Below are positions 56,410 through 64,000 of a stretch of 64,000 nucleotides of DNA, one piece after another; position 1 is the first letter of the stretch; every line of letters starts with the position of its first letter. The notes below the pieces were generated by a model. That model worked only from the letters and a program-made list of their open reading frames with translations. It had not been told where the DNA came from and did no database searches. Source of the DNA: a beta proteobacterium L13 (GTDB lineage Bacteria > Pseudomonadota > Gammaproteobacteria > Burkholderiales > Chromobacteriaceae); contig AMYZ01000012.1 of assembly GCA_000335715.1 (NCBI GenBank), forward strand, positions 62,001-126,000, given 5' to 3'. The translations under genes and the position numbers were made by a program.

Positions 56410-57697
56410 TCAATCGCCCCTCCGCGTCGTCTTGCGTCACCACGTTAATGCAAAGTGACTTAGTTATATTGCTTTCAATTTTTTCAATGACTTCTTTATC
56501 TTCTAGGTCGTCAGAATGCGTAAATTTAGTGTTTATTGTGAATGAGTTATTTGACTTACTTGCAATGAGGTGATTGTATTCAAAAAGAAGTCGAAGTAGG
56601 TCGCTGTTATTTCTCATCTCGCGAATCATATCTGCTTCGCATTCCTCACTCTCATCAACATCAAGAGCAGTTGGGATGTAGAATCGATTCTCGCTGTCGA
56701 GGTAATGTGGCAGTTGGTTGAAAATAGGCTCTACAGACATGCTCCGGATGAGTTTGGTATATCGTCTAATATCGTTTGCCTGAACAGTCTGGAAACGCTC
56801 TGATGGCTTCATCATTTGGCACAGCGTTTTCAATTCGCTAGCATGGATTAAGCGAATGTGTTCGGACAAGCGTCGCGCCCGTTTATAGGTAGCATCACTC
56901 ATGGTTGGTAGAGCCTGATCGAGTAGCTCCTCAAGATGGCTCTGAAGCCTAGCCTTTAAATCAACGGCGTAATAGTCTCTGTCTTGGTGAGGATTTTCGT
57001 TAATAATATCATCCAGGATATCTTTAGCCTTTATGCGATTTTCATATGCCGCTTGATTTGCTGCAACCCGATCCTCTTGATTTAATCGGTGAATTTCTAC
57101 GGCCATGGTGCTGATTTTTTCAGACAATAAGCAGTAATTAAAGTTAATAAGCTTCTCGCTGCTGGGGATTTTTTTGGTGTCAAAAATTTTGCCTATAATT
57201 TTTTTGGTTATCTCTTCAATTTCACCAAGTCCACAGTATGGATTTTCATCATATTTATAGAACTTAACCTTTTCACCATTTTCTCCCTCGTAGTCGTCTG
57301 TATTGTCCAGTAGAACAGAGACGTGGAAGTAACGGTTCGTGCCCTTTATTTTGTCAAACTCAATTAATGTAGATTGCTCTAAGGCTTTGGCGTAGCCACT
57401 ACGGTACTTACTTATCTTTGCTTTTACTTGGTGAGCCGTATGTATTTTTCCCTGCTTGTAAATTGCAAAATCATCACTACTATCTAGCTGAAGCTCGAAT
57501 TCAAGATCACCATCATGGATGAGTCGCAGAGAGTGATACAGAGCAATTTTTCCTTGGTACACATAGCCACTCCAAGAAGACACAGCGCTAGCTGGATACT
57601 TCTCATCATCGTCTTGAATCACATACCCTCCTGTCGCCGTTAGCAAGTTGTCGGTGTAACTTGCAACTATGAAACATTTTTCAATGGGGGTGCACAT
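56390..57697 (-). CDS. Predicted PD-(D/E)xK nuclease effector of the ABC-three-component module
   Basis: 435 residues from the ATG at 57697, which has AGAAGG upstream. A TTG 39 bases earlier lacks a ribosome site. Near residues 35-100 the sequence runs SSWSGYVYQGKIALYHSL, FELQLDSSDDFAIY and HTAHQVKAK. This has the shape of the restriction-endonuclease-like nuclease found in Cap4 and ABC-3C effectors, with the acidic residue in DDFAIY and the QVK strand as the active site (a D-QxK variant as in Mrr). The C-terminal 250 residues are helical and probably bind the middle component. It is the first gene of the module and is the likely toxic effector. Confidence 0.7.
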   Translation of the reverse strand: MCTPIEKCFIVASYTDNLLTATGGYVIQDDDEKYPASAVSSWSGYVYQGKIALYHSLRLIHDGDLEFELQLDSSDDFAIYKQGKIHTAHQVKAKISKYRSGYAKALEQSTLIEFDKIKGTNRYFHVSVLLDNTDDYEGENGEKVKFYKYDENPYCGLGEIEEITKKIIGKIFDTKKIPSSEKLINFNYCLLSEKISTMAVEIHRLNQEDRVAANQAAYENRIKAKDILDDIINENPHQDRDYYAVDLKARLQSHLEELLDQALPTMSDATYKRARRLSEHIRLIHASELKTLCQMMKPSERFQTVQANDIRRYTKLIRSMSVEPIFNQLPHYLDSENRFYIPTALDVDESEECEADMIREMRNNSDLLRLLFEYNHLIASKSNNSFTINTKFTHSDDLEDKEVIEKIESNITKSLCINVVTQDDAEGRLNGKAAH

Positions 57698-58082
57698 GAA
57701 AGATGCACCTTCTTGGTAGGTGTTATTTGTCTCCAAACTATTGGGTAGACCACAATTTGTTCGCCATCAGGGCTAGACAGACCTTCAGTGAAGTGGCTAC
57801 ATACCCTAGCAAGCTGTTGAAATGCCGTTTTTGAAGGTGTTCGCAAAAATCAGTCCCAACAGAGCGCACTACAGGCGATTCTTTTCGGCATAGCGTAGGG
57901 GCATGTGGACATGAGCAACAGCAGTCGCTACGGATCAGACACTCACCCCTATGAGCAGATGTCAGCAATAGATCAATCAAAGCCATGGTAGCACAACGAC
58001 ATGTCCAATTGTTTTAGTCGAGATGCTGTCCTTGACGAATGGAACCTCCGATCTTGAGCCCCGTGATGAGCCGCATAAAAAT
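57698..58082. other. Region upstream of the ABC module, no clear gene
   Basis: Should carry the promoter of the minus-strand module. No convincing -35/-10 pair was found. A minus-strand frame at 57738-57986 has no family resemblance or ribosome site. The last eight bases (58075-58082, ATAAAAAT) are the left target duplication of the ISL3 element. Confidence 0.5.
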
Positions 58083-58224
58083 GGTTCTTCACGGATTACC
58101 GGGGAAAGCGGCTTTGATCTTCATGAAGAAGTACTCACTGTCCCGGTAGCCATAGGCCATTCGCTTCATCACCTTGATCCGGTTGTTAATGCCTTCTGTA
58201 ATGACCCAGCCATTTCTGCACAGG

Positions 58225-59001
58225 TCAGGCTGCTAATTGATACGCCATCGCCGGCGTTTTCATCCCCAAAGCCTGGTGTGGGCGCCGGTGGTTGTAGAAC
58301 CCGATCCAGTCGGCAATCACTCGGCTGGCGTGCGCCAGGCTTTCAAAGCGGTGCCGATGCGCGCACTGCTCTTTCAAGGTGCGGATCACCCGCTCCACCA
58401 TGCCGTTCTGCTCCGGCGTGTACGGCGTGATGAACTCCTGCTGCAAACCGTAGCTTTTCACTAGCGCGGTGTAGCTGCGGCTGGTAAATATCAAGCCGTT
58501 ATCGCTGCGCAGCAGAAAGCGTTGCGGTACACGCCCCAAGCAACCAAAGCGGTTGATCAGTGCGTGTTCCAGTGCCGATTCAGCCGTTCTGGACTTGCCA
58601 CTGCGTGACAGATGCCAGCCCAGCAGCTCGCGGGTGCAGCAGTCAATCACCAATGCCAAATGGCACCAGCCATCCTTCCCCGCCCAGATGCGGCACAGGT
58701 CGGTGGCCCAACGTTGGTTCGGCTCGGCGGCCACCGATGGCAGGGCTTGCACGCGCGGGCGGAAGCCGACTGGCCGCTTTTTCACCTGCCAGCCTTTGAG
58801 CTGGAAGATGCGCTGCACGGTGTTTTTGTTCATGCCCAGCAGGCCTGCCACGGTGCGGTAGCCGAATGAGGGATTCTCCTCAATCATCTCTTTAATGGGC
58901 TCGACCAGCTGCGGCTGCAGCTTGGGCGCAGCCTTTTGCGGACGGTAGTACAGCGTGCGACGCGGCACGTCGAACCAGCGGCACAGCTTGCTGATAGGCA
59001 C
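58225..59001 (-). CDS. IS3-family transposase OrfB (DDE integrase domain)
   Basis: 258 residues from an internal GTG at 59001. In the active element it is made as the second half of OrfAB by a -1 frameshift at the A6G site, after which the frame stays open to this point. HTH_21 and rve domains; DDE residues in ATDLCRIW, LRSDNGLIF and QNGMVERVIRTLKEQC. The end FYNHRRPHQALGMKTPA is the usual IS3 C-terminus. The frame itself is intact. Confidence 0.88.
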   Translation of the reverse strand: MPISKLCRWFDVPRRTLYYRPQKAAPKLQPQLVEPIKEMIEENPSFGYRTVAGLLGMNKNTVQRIFQLKGWQVKKRPVGFRPRVQALPSVAAEPNQRWATDLCRIWAGKDGWCHLALVIDCCTRELLGWHLSRSGKSRTAESALEHALINRFGCLGRVPQRFLLRSDNGLIFTSRSYTALVKSYGLQQEFITPYTPEQNGMVERVIRTLKEQCAHRHRFESLAHASRVIADWIGFYNHRRPHQALGMKTPAMAYQLAA

Positions 59002-59042
59002 CTGAATGCCGTCGTCTGCCAGTCCCTGCCGGACGAGGTGGA

Positions 59043-59360
59043 CTACTTGTCGTCCTCGCCCAGCAGAGACTGCAGCTTTTTTCGGGCGCGCAGCTCCAGC
59101 ATGGCTTCGCCGTAGGCTTCCTGCAGTTCTTTGAGCTGCTTTTCGTACTACTCGCGGATGTCCATCGGCTTGGCACGCAGGGCGTTTTCCATGCCGCGCT
59201 TGGCCTCATCGACCCAGGTTTCTATCTCGGAGGGGGCCAGGTCGAAGGCGCGGGAGGCTTCGGCCACCGTGCTCTTGCCTTGAATGATCTCCATCACCAG
59301 CGCGGCTTTGCGCTTGGCGGTCCAGCGTTTGATATCGTCTTCCATGGTCATACTCATCAC
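59043..59360 (-). pseudogene. IS3 OrfA with an amber stop
   Basis: HTH transposase-8-type protein (KRWTAKRKAALVMEIIQGKSTVAEASRAFDLAPSEIETWVDEA). TAG at codon 71 (59148-59150) interrupts the frame, which then continues YEKQLKELQEAYGEAMLELRARKK up to a stop at 59043. A single change from CAG would restore 105 codons. Because the stop precedes the slippery site, OrfAB transposase cannot be made without suppression. Confidence 0.8.
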
Positions 59361-60626
59361 ATGCTCCTGTGTGAATTATGACCTGTGCAGGTTTTTAGTG
59401 GGTCATTACACTTCCAGCTGGCCGGTGTGCATCGGCCAGCGCACCCGGCTCAAGATGCCCCGCCAGTAGCACGACAGCCGCTTGGCGAAGCGCGCCAAGG
59501 ATTCGATACCGCTTTCCCTGGCTTGCGCCAGCCAGTCTTTCCACGCCCGCCGCCACGCCCAGCCTGTCTGTGCTCCCCACAGCGCCTTCAGCCCGGCTTT
59601 CATCACGTACACCGTCGCCAAGGCCTGATTGGCTGCCAGCAACTCGTCCAAACGGATGCGCTGCCCATCGTTCTTCAGGTTCTCCGCATTGCGCAACAGC
59701 AGCCAGCGCGACTGCTTGATCACCCGACGGGCCGCGCGGTCATCGCGCAGACGGTTAGCCTCGTCCACGCGTACCCGGTCGATCACCTCCCGCCCGTATT
59801 TGGCCACCACGTGAAACAGGTCGTAGACCACCCGCGCCTGCGGGCAGTGCGCCTTCACCTCCAGATCGAAGGCGGTATTCATATCCATGGCGACCGCGTC
59901 GATGCGCGCACAGCGCGCCGCCCCCAGCCACGTAAAGAACGGCCGGATCGCCTCCCGGCTGCGCCCTTCGCCCACCCACAACACCCGCCGGGTATCGGCA
60001 TCCATGACAACGGTGGCGTAGTGATGGCCTTTGTAGAGTGCAAATTCGTCCATCACCAGGCGGCGCGGATCAGGCTCGGGCAAGGCGTCCAGTTGCTGCG
60101 CCAGGCGGCGCCGCTCCAGTAGCCGGACCGTGTCCCAGTGCAAACCAAACAGCGCGGCGACGTGACGAATCGGCAGCTTGCTGCACCAATGCGCGACCGC
60201 TTCGGCCAGACGGCAGGTCAGGCGGGCGTAGCGGCCGAGCCAGCGGACCTGCTCCTGTTTCGGGCCGCAGTGCGGGCAGCGCACGCGGCGTAGCCTGACG
60301 CGCAGCCAAACGGGGTGGCCGAGGATGGGCAAGTCGCGCAGGGTGCGCCAACGGTACTCATGCACCGGGCTGCCGACGCGCTGGCAGCCGCTGCAACGGG
60401 GTGGTGTATCGGGTGTTGGTTCCAGGTCCAGATGGAGGGCATCGGCGTGGCGCTGGAAGCTGGTGACGGAGAAGCCTTCCCAGAACGGAAGGTGGCGCAT
60501 ATCATTGGGCATGAGAACGGCGGTGTGGGTTGGCTGGTTTGGTTGCACAAACAGCTTACCTTGCACCGCCGTTCTCACGTCTGACGTTTACCTCACGTTC
60601 CCACTATTCCGTGAAGAACCATAAAA

Positions 60627-60650
60627 ATGCCTCGACCGAAGTCGAGGCAT
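60627..60650 (-). terminator. Minus-strand intrinsic terminator with a TTCG loop
   Basis: Ten-bp perfect stem (60627-60636 with 60641-60650). On the minus strand the loop is TTCG and the tail is TTTTAT, an ideal terminator. It lies inside the right end of the island and blocks transcription coming from the chemoreceptor gene. Its tail is the ISL3 target duplication. Confidence 0.85.
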
Positions 60651-60717
60651 AAATATTACTGTTAATAAACCATGGAGGCTTATGAGGGAAAGCTCATACG
60701 AATATATGTGAACTTTT

Positions 60718-60751
60718 ACTCCATATAGCATCGCGCCGTGGCTTTTGTTTT
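60718..60751 (-). repeat. Right terminal inverted repeat / attachment site of the island
   Basis: ACTCCATATA (60718-60727), eight bases, CCGTGGCTTTTGTTTT (60736-60751): the inverse of the left end in both blocks and spacing. It lies 15 bases past the stop of the minus-strand chemoreceptor gene, so it may contain that gene's terminator arm. Confidence 0.7.
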
Positions 60752-60765
60752 TCGGGGTGGTGCGG

Positions 60766-62241
60766 CTAGTTCGCGGCCTTGAACAGTTTTACGCTGTCGT
60801 CCAGCTCGGCCATCAGGCTGTCCAGGCGCTCGGTGGCCTGGGCAATGGTTTCGGCTTCGCCAGACAGGCTGCGGGCGGCTTCGCCGACCGCCGTGATATT
60901 GCTGGTAAAGTGGCTGAAGCCCTGGTTTTGCGACTCCTCGGCTTGCGCCACCTCGCGCAGCAGCTGGATAAGGCGGTGCGTGTCCTGGATGATGCCGGCC
61001 AGGCGCTGCTGGGCATCCACGGTATTTTCACGGCCGCTGCGCATCTGGGCGTTGCCATCGCGGATGGCGTCGATAGCCTGGTTGGTGCCGTCCACGATCA
61101 GGCGGATTTTGGACTCGATATCCAGCGTGGCGTGCTGCGTGCGCTCGGCCAGCTTGCGTACCTCGTCGGCTACCACGGCGAAACCGCGCCCCATTTCGCC
61201 GGCGCGTGCGGCTTCGATGGCGGCATTCAGCGCCAGCAGGTTGGTCTGGTCGGCAATGTCACGGATAAGCTGCACAATGCCGCTGACTTCGGCGCTGCGT
61301 TGGCCCAGGTCTTCCATGCGCTCTGCGGCACGCGCGATCACATCACCCGCCTGGTTTAGCTGGCTCACGGCTTTGTCCATGGCCTGGCCGCCACCGTTGG
61401 CCGCTTCGCCGGCATGGATGGCCATGCTGGTGGCGCTTTGCGACTGGCTGGCGTTTTGCGCGGTCACCGCGGCCATGCTCTGGGCGGAGCCCACCATATC
61501 GTCGGCGCGCTTGCGCTGCTCGCTCATGGTGTGGGCAATCATCTGGGTACTGGTGGCGATGCCGCGGCTTTCGGTGCCGGCTGCGTGTAGCGAGCTGGTT
61601 ACTTGCGCCATCATCTGTTTCATGGCCGCTGTGGCACGCTCGGCTTCTTCTCGGGCGGCTTCCAGCTTTTCGAAAGTGCGGGTTTTGGCGCGGTCATAAG
61701 CCAGTGCCAGGGCCAATACCACCAGCGACAGGCCGATCAGCGACTTGGCTTGCAGCTTGGGCAGCTCTTCGTGCGGAATAGGCGTAGGCGGGATGTCGCC
61801 AGCGGCAGACAGGCCGAAGATCAGGCCAATCATCAGGAAAGTCAGCAGCGTCCACACCACGCCTGCGGTACGGCCGCCAACAAAAATGGCGGCAAACGGG
61901 ATGCAGGCAAACCACATGACGCTGGTGGACATGATGCCGCCATTGACATACACCATCCACGCCACCATGGCGAACATGGTGAAGATGATGTACTGGGCAA
62001 CGGTGCGTAAAGCGCAGGTGAGTTTGAGCAGGAGCGGGCCCAGCAGCATCAGCACGCCGCCCAGCACAATGCCGTGCGCCATGGCGTCGTGGTGCAGCTT
62101 GTAATAAGAGATGGCGAATAGGGGGGCAATGGTGCCGGCTAGCAGGCCAACGCTCACGACGGTGCGTGCGCGAATCAGGCTGTCTGGTTCTTGCCTGAGC
62201 TGATCGGAAATAAACCACTCTGTGAAAGTGTGAAGCGACAT
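60766..62241 (-). CDS. Methyl-accepting chemotaxis protein with integral-membrane sensor
   Basis: 491 residues. Instead of a periplasmic domain, the first about 190 residues contain six hydrophobic segments (from [20 protein letters not shown] to [16 protein letters not shown]), a membrane-embedded sensor similar in layout to MASE domains. No HAMP is evident; a helical linker ([17 protein letters not shown]) leads directly to the signalling domain with [18 protein letters not shown] and [18 protein letters not shown]. It would sense a membrane or energy-related signal. It faces speA across the island. No CheR-tether peptide at the C-terminus. Confidence 0.88.
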   Translation of the reverse strand: MSLHTFTEWFISDQLRQEPDSLIRARTVVSVGLLAGTIAPLFAISYYKLHHDAMAHGIVLGGVLMLLGPLLLKLTCALRTVAQYIIFTMFAMVAWMVYVNGGIMSTSVMWFACIPFAAIFVGGRTAGVVWTLLTFLMIGLIFGLSAAGDIPPTPIPHEELPKLQAKSLIGLSLVVLALALAYDRAKTRTFEKLEAAREEAERATAAMKQMMAQVTSSLHAAGTESRGIATSTQMIAHTMSEQRKRADDMVGSAQSMAAVTAQNASQSQSATSMAIHAGEAANGGGQAMDKAVSQLNQAGDVIARAAERMEDLGQRSAEVSGIVQLIRDIADQTNLLALNAAIEAARAGEMGRGFAVVADEVRKLAERTQHATLDIESKIRLIVDGTNQAIDAIRDGNAQMRSGRENTVDAQQRLAGIIQDTHRLIQLLREVAQAEESQNQGFSHFTSNITAVGEAARSLSGEAETIAQATERLDSLMAELDDSVKLFKAAN

Positions 62242-62394
62242 ATTCCATCCTCGTGTGTCGTGCTGAGCTGCGCCAGCTTTAAAAAGTATAGTTATTTTTT
62301 AAGGGTTTTCCCTTGATCCTAAAACAGTTGTTTTAATTGAACAAGCATCAGATTGGCTTGCGGAATCTATCGAGTACATTTATGCAGGCGGCAA

Positions 62395-62429
62395 TGAAAA
62401 AACCCGCAGCGGCGGTGCCGGTGCGGGCT
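62395..62429 (-). terminator. Intrinsic terminator after pta
   Basis: On the minus strand CCCGCA and TGCGGG arms (62422-62427 with 62403-62408) enclose a GC-rich loop and run into six T. It is 20 bases past the pta stop. Confidence 0.8.
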
Positions 62430-62448
62430 GAATGTCGATGGCGTAGCC

Positions 62449-64000
62449 TTAGTGCTGGTGAAGCTGTTCGGCTTGTATCGCGGTGAGGGCGATGGTGTAA
62501 ACGATGTCGTCGACCAAAGCGCCACGCGATAAGTCGTTTACCGGCTTGCGCAGGCCTTGCAGCATTGGCCCCACAGACACCACGTTGGCCGAGCGTTGTA
62601 CGGCCTTGTAGGTGGTGTTGCCGGTGTTCAGGTCGGGGAACACGAACACGTTGGCGCGGCCGGCTACCGGGCTGTCCGGGGCTTTCTGGCGGCCAACCGA
62701 TTCCACACTGGCGGCGTCGTATTGCATCGGGCCGTCGATCAGCAGGCCCGGGCGTTTTTCGCGGGCGATGCGCGTGGCTTCGCGTACTTTTTCCACGTCA
62801 TCACCGCTGCCAGAGCTGCCGGTAGAGTAGGAAATCATCGCCACGCGCGGCGGGATGCCAAACGCCGCTGCCGAGTCGGCCGACTGGATGGCAATGTCGG
62901 CCAGCTCTTCGGCGCTCGGGTCCGGGTTCACGGCGCAGTCGCCGTACACCAGTACCTGGTCCGGCATCAGCATGAAGAACACGCTGGACACCAGTTTGGC
63001 CTCCGGTGCGGTCTTGATCAGCTGCAGGGCGGGGCGGATGGTGTTGGCTGTGGTGTGGACGGCGCCGGAAACCAGGCCGTCTACTTCGTTCAGCGCCAGC
63101 ATCATGGTGCCCAATACCACATTGTCTTCCAGCTGGCGTTCGGCCATCGGGGCGCTCAGGCCCTTGCTCTTGCGCAGCTCGACCATGGGAGCCACGTAGC
63201 GGCTGCGTACTTCGGCCGGCTCCACGATTTCCACCCCCTCCGGCAGGCTGATGCCCTGCGCTTCGGCCACTTGCAGGATCTCGGCGCGCTCGCCGATCAG
63301 CACGCAGTGGGCAATGCCTTTCTCGTGGCAGATGGCGGCAGCTTTCACCGTGCGCGGCTCATTGCCTTCCGGCAGCACGATGCGCTTGGCCGCATGGCGG
63401 GCTTTTTCCATCAGCTGGAAGCGGAAAGCCGGTGGTGACAAGCGTTTTTCGCGCGTCTGGCCGATACGCTGTTGCAGCTGGTCTGTGTTCAGGCGCTCGG
63501 CGACAAACGCCACCACGCGCTCCATACGCTCCAGGTCGTCGGCGGGTACCTGGCGACTCATGGCGGCGATCAGCGTGGTGGTGTCCAGGGTGTTGGTATC
63601 AATGGACAGTACCGGCAGGCCGCTGGTGAATGCCTTGTGGCACAGCTGCTGGATGCGCTCGTCCGGCTCGGCGTCGCAAGTCAGCAGCAGGCCGGCCAGT
63701 GGTACGCCGTTCAGCGTAGCCATGGCGGTGGCCAGGATGATGTCTTCGCGGTCACCAGGGGTGATGATCAGCGCGCCGGGTTTGAGCAGGTGCACGATAT
63801 GCGGCACGCTGCGTGCCATGACCGACATGCTGCGTACGCGGCGGCGGGTAAGCTGGCCGGCGTGCAGCAGCTTGGCTTTCAGGTAGTTGGCCACGTCCAG
63901 TGTGCGCGGTGCCATCAGCTCCGGCTCCAGCGGGATGCCGCCCAGGCACGGAATGCGGCGCTTCTGGATCAGCTGGCTGGATTCGGCAATTTCGGCGCCC
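62449..64000 (-). CDS. pta: Phosphate acetyltransferase, C-terminal part of the long form
   Basis: About 517 residues are present, and the frame is open to the right edge (start lies beyond 64000). The visible N-terminal portion ([25 protein letters not shown], then [15 protein letters not shown]) belongs to the BioD-like and DRTGG regulatory domains of the about 700-residue Pta. The last about 330 residues are the catalytic domain ([69 protein letters not shown]). It converts acetyl-CoA and phosphate to acetyl phosphate, usually next to ackA, which would lie outside the window. Confidence 0.95.
   Translation of the reverse strand, partial: GAEIAESSQLIQKRRIPCLGGIPLEPELMAPRTLDVANYLKAKLLHAGQLTRRRVRSMSVMARSVPHIVHLLKPGALIITPGDREDIILATAMATLNGVPLAGLLLTCDAEPDERIQQLCHKAFTSGLPVLSIDTNTLDTTTLIAAMSRQVPADDLERMERVVAFVAERLNTDQLQQRIGQTREKRLSPPAFRFQLMEKARHAAKRIVLPEGNEPRTVKAAAICHEKGIAHCVLIGERAEILQVAEAQGISLPEGVEIVEPAEVRSRYVAPMVELRKSKGLSAPMAERQLEDNVVLGTMMLALNEVDGLVSGAVHTTANTIRPALQLIKTAPEAKLVSSVFFMLMPDQVLVYGDCAVNPDPSAEELADIAIQSADSAAAFGIPPRVAMISYSTGSSGSGDDVEKVREATRIAREKRPGLLIDGPMQYDAASVESVGRQKAPDSPVAGRANVFVFPDLNTGNTTYKAVQRSANVVSVGPMLQGLRKPVNDLSRGALVDDIVYTIALTAIQAEQLHQH

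Larger units (their letters stand above)
58197..59410 (-). mobile_element. IS3-family insertion sequence inside the ISL3 element
   Basis: 1214 bases. Both ends start TGTAATGACCCA, and a second matching block TGCACAGGTCA follows after eight or nine bases. A 4-bp target duplication CTTC is present at 58193-58196 and 59411-59414. It carries orfA and orfB in overlapping frames with an A6G slippery site (59076-59082, minus strand). Confidence 0.9.
58089..60578 (-). pseudogene. ISL3 transposase split by IS3 insertion
   Basis: N-terminal part 60578-59411 and C-terminal part 58192-58089. Joining them without the duplicated GAAG restores one frame of 424 codons (1272 bases), reading GQLE then GINNRIKVMKRMAYGYRDSEYFF and ending PGNP. 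The N-terminal zinc-finger cysteines (RCSGCQ, RCPHCG) and the DDE-type core of ISL3 transposases (RLVMDEFALYKGHHYATVVMD, AVAMDMNTAF) are seen. The insertion removes the conserved last 35 residues, so this copy cannot be active. Confidence 0.9.
58083..60620 (-). mobile_element. ISL3-family insertion sequence, interrupted by an IS3-family element
   Basis: Ends are inverted repeats beginning GGTTCTTCACGGA (58083 rightwards and 60620 leftwards). The 8-bp target duplication ATAAAAAT lies at 58075-58082 and 60621-60628, the size usual for ISL3. Subtracting the 1214-base inner element and its 4-bp duplication leaves about 1320 bases, a normal ISL3 length. The target is the T-tract of a terminator hairpin (60627-60650). 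Confidence 0.9.
46919..60751. mobile_element. 13.8-kb tyrosine-recombinase island (Gamma-Mobile-Trio-like) with defence-type cargo
   Basis: Bounded by inverted repeats (46919-46952 and 60718-60751) in the gap between the convergent genes speA and a chemoreceptor. At the left end are three overlapping genes for two tyrosine recombinases and a small partner. Cargo: a DEDDh exonuclease, a three-gene nuclease/middle protein/Rad50-like ATPase module of much lower GC, and nested insertion sequences. The dispersed 10-mer common in the surrounding chromosome is absent. All of this marks recent acquisition. The trio is like the Gamma-Mobile-Trio elements described mainly from Vibrio and other gammaproteobacteria, which carry anti-phage and toxin cargo. 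The name is given from memory of the family. Confidence 0.8.

Noticed and set aside
57738..57986. Minus-strand 82-codon frame upstream of the ABC module
   Set aside because: Cysteine-rich, no similarity recognised and no ribosome site; more likely promoter-proximal non-coding DNA or a remnant.
58892..59209. Minus-strand 105-codon frame between IS3 orfA and orfB
   Set aside because: It is in a third frame over the orfA/orfB junction. The real arrangement is orfA (frame with amber) and orfB reached by -1 slippage at A6G.
46919..60751. Island as a prophage or integrative conjugative element
   Set aside because: No capsid, terminase, relaxase, type IV secretion or replication genes; the content is recombinases, nucleases, an ATPase and insertion sequences only.
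61381..61420. Near-matches of the 10-mer (for example GTTGGCCGCT at about 61406 and CTTGGCCGCA near 63390)
   Set aside because: One base differs from the core. They were left out of the count to keep the enrichment claim to exact copies.

Overview
The window looks like a chromosomal stretch of a GC-rich betaproteobacterium of the order Neisseriales, most like the Chromobacteriaceae (Vogesella/Aquitalea/Chromobacterium type). This placement is an inference from gene content (PHA synthase plus thiolase, leuC-entericidin-leuD-leuB-asd-usg-fimV-truA-trpF-trpB-trpA-accD, a pot polyamine importer and biosynthetic arginine decarboxylase, many chemoreceptors and GGDEF/EAL proteins) and not from a marker-gene search. 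Both ends are cut: the left end lies inside trhP and the right end inside pta.

Layout. 1-5.3 kb: trhP tail, a metallo-beta-lactamase-fold lipoprotein, argS, and two paralogous periplasmic binding proteins on the minus strand. 5.3-12.2 kb (minus): Xaa-Pro aminopeptidase, acetyl-CoA acetyltransferase and PHA synthase (polyester storage), and a chemoreceptor. 12.3-15.9 kb: FAH-family protein, hslR, an MFS transporter, a small NTF2-like protein and a convergent HTH regulator. 16.1-31.8 kb (plus): a long biosynthetic run with leucine genes and an embedded entericidin, aspartate-semialdehyde dehydrogenase, its paralogue usg, two tandem FimV proteins, truA, trp genes and accD. 32.1-39.9 kb: a cupredoxin plus GGDEF/EAL pair, astE, an enoyl-CoA hydratase, an alpha/beta hydrolase, and an EAL-GGDEF protein. 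40.3-46.9 kb: polyamine block (potG-potH-potI, a gamma-glutamylputrescine-oxidase-like flavoprotein, speA).

46.9-60.75 kb is a 13.8-kb mobile element inserted between the convergent genes speA and a chemoreceptor. Its ends are inverted repeats that also match the two arms of what looks like a shared bidirectional terminator. It begins with three overlapping genes that I recognise as a Gamma-Mobile-Trio-like set (two tyrosine recombinases and a small partner). It carries a DEDDh exonuclease and an AT-rich, three-gene, translationally coupled module: a predicted PD-(D/E)xK nuclease, a small middle protein, and a Rad50-like ABC ATPase with a zinc hook. This has the organisation of an ABC-three-component (ABC-3C) conflict or anti-phage system. 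The right part holds an ISL3-family element (8-bp target duplication) interrupted by an IS3-family element (4-bp duplication). After the element come the chemoreceptor and pta.

The most striking pattern outside the genes is a 10-mer, GTTGGCCGCA. I count 26 exact copies on both strands in the first 46.9 kb, where chance predicts well under one, and none in the 13.8-kb element. Three copies form inverted pairs just after gene ends. This is how DNA uptake sequences behave in Neisseriaceae, but the word is different from the neisserial one.
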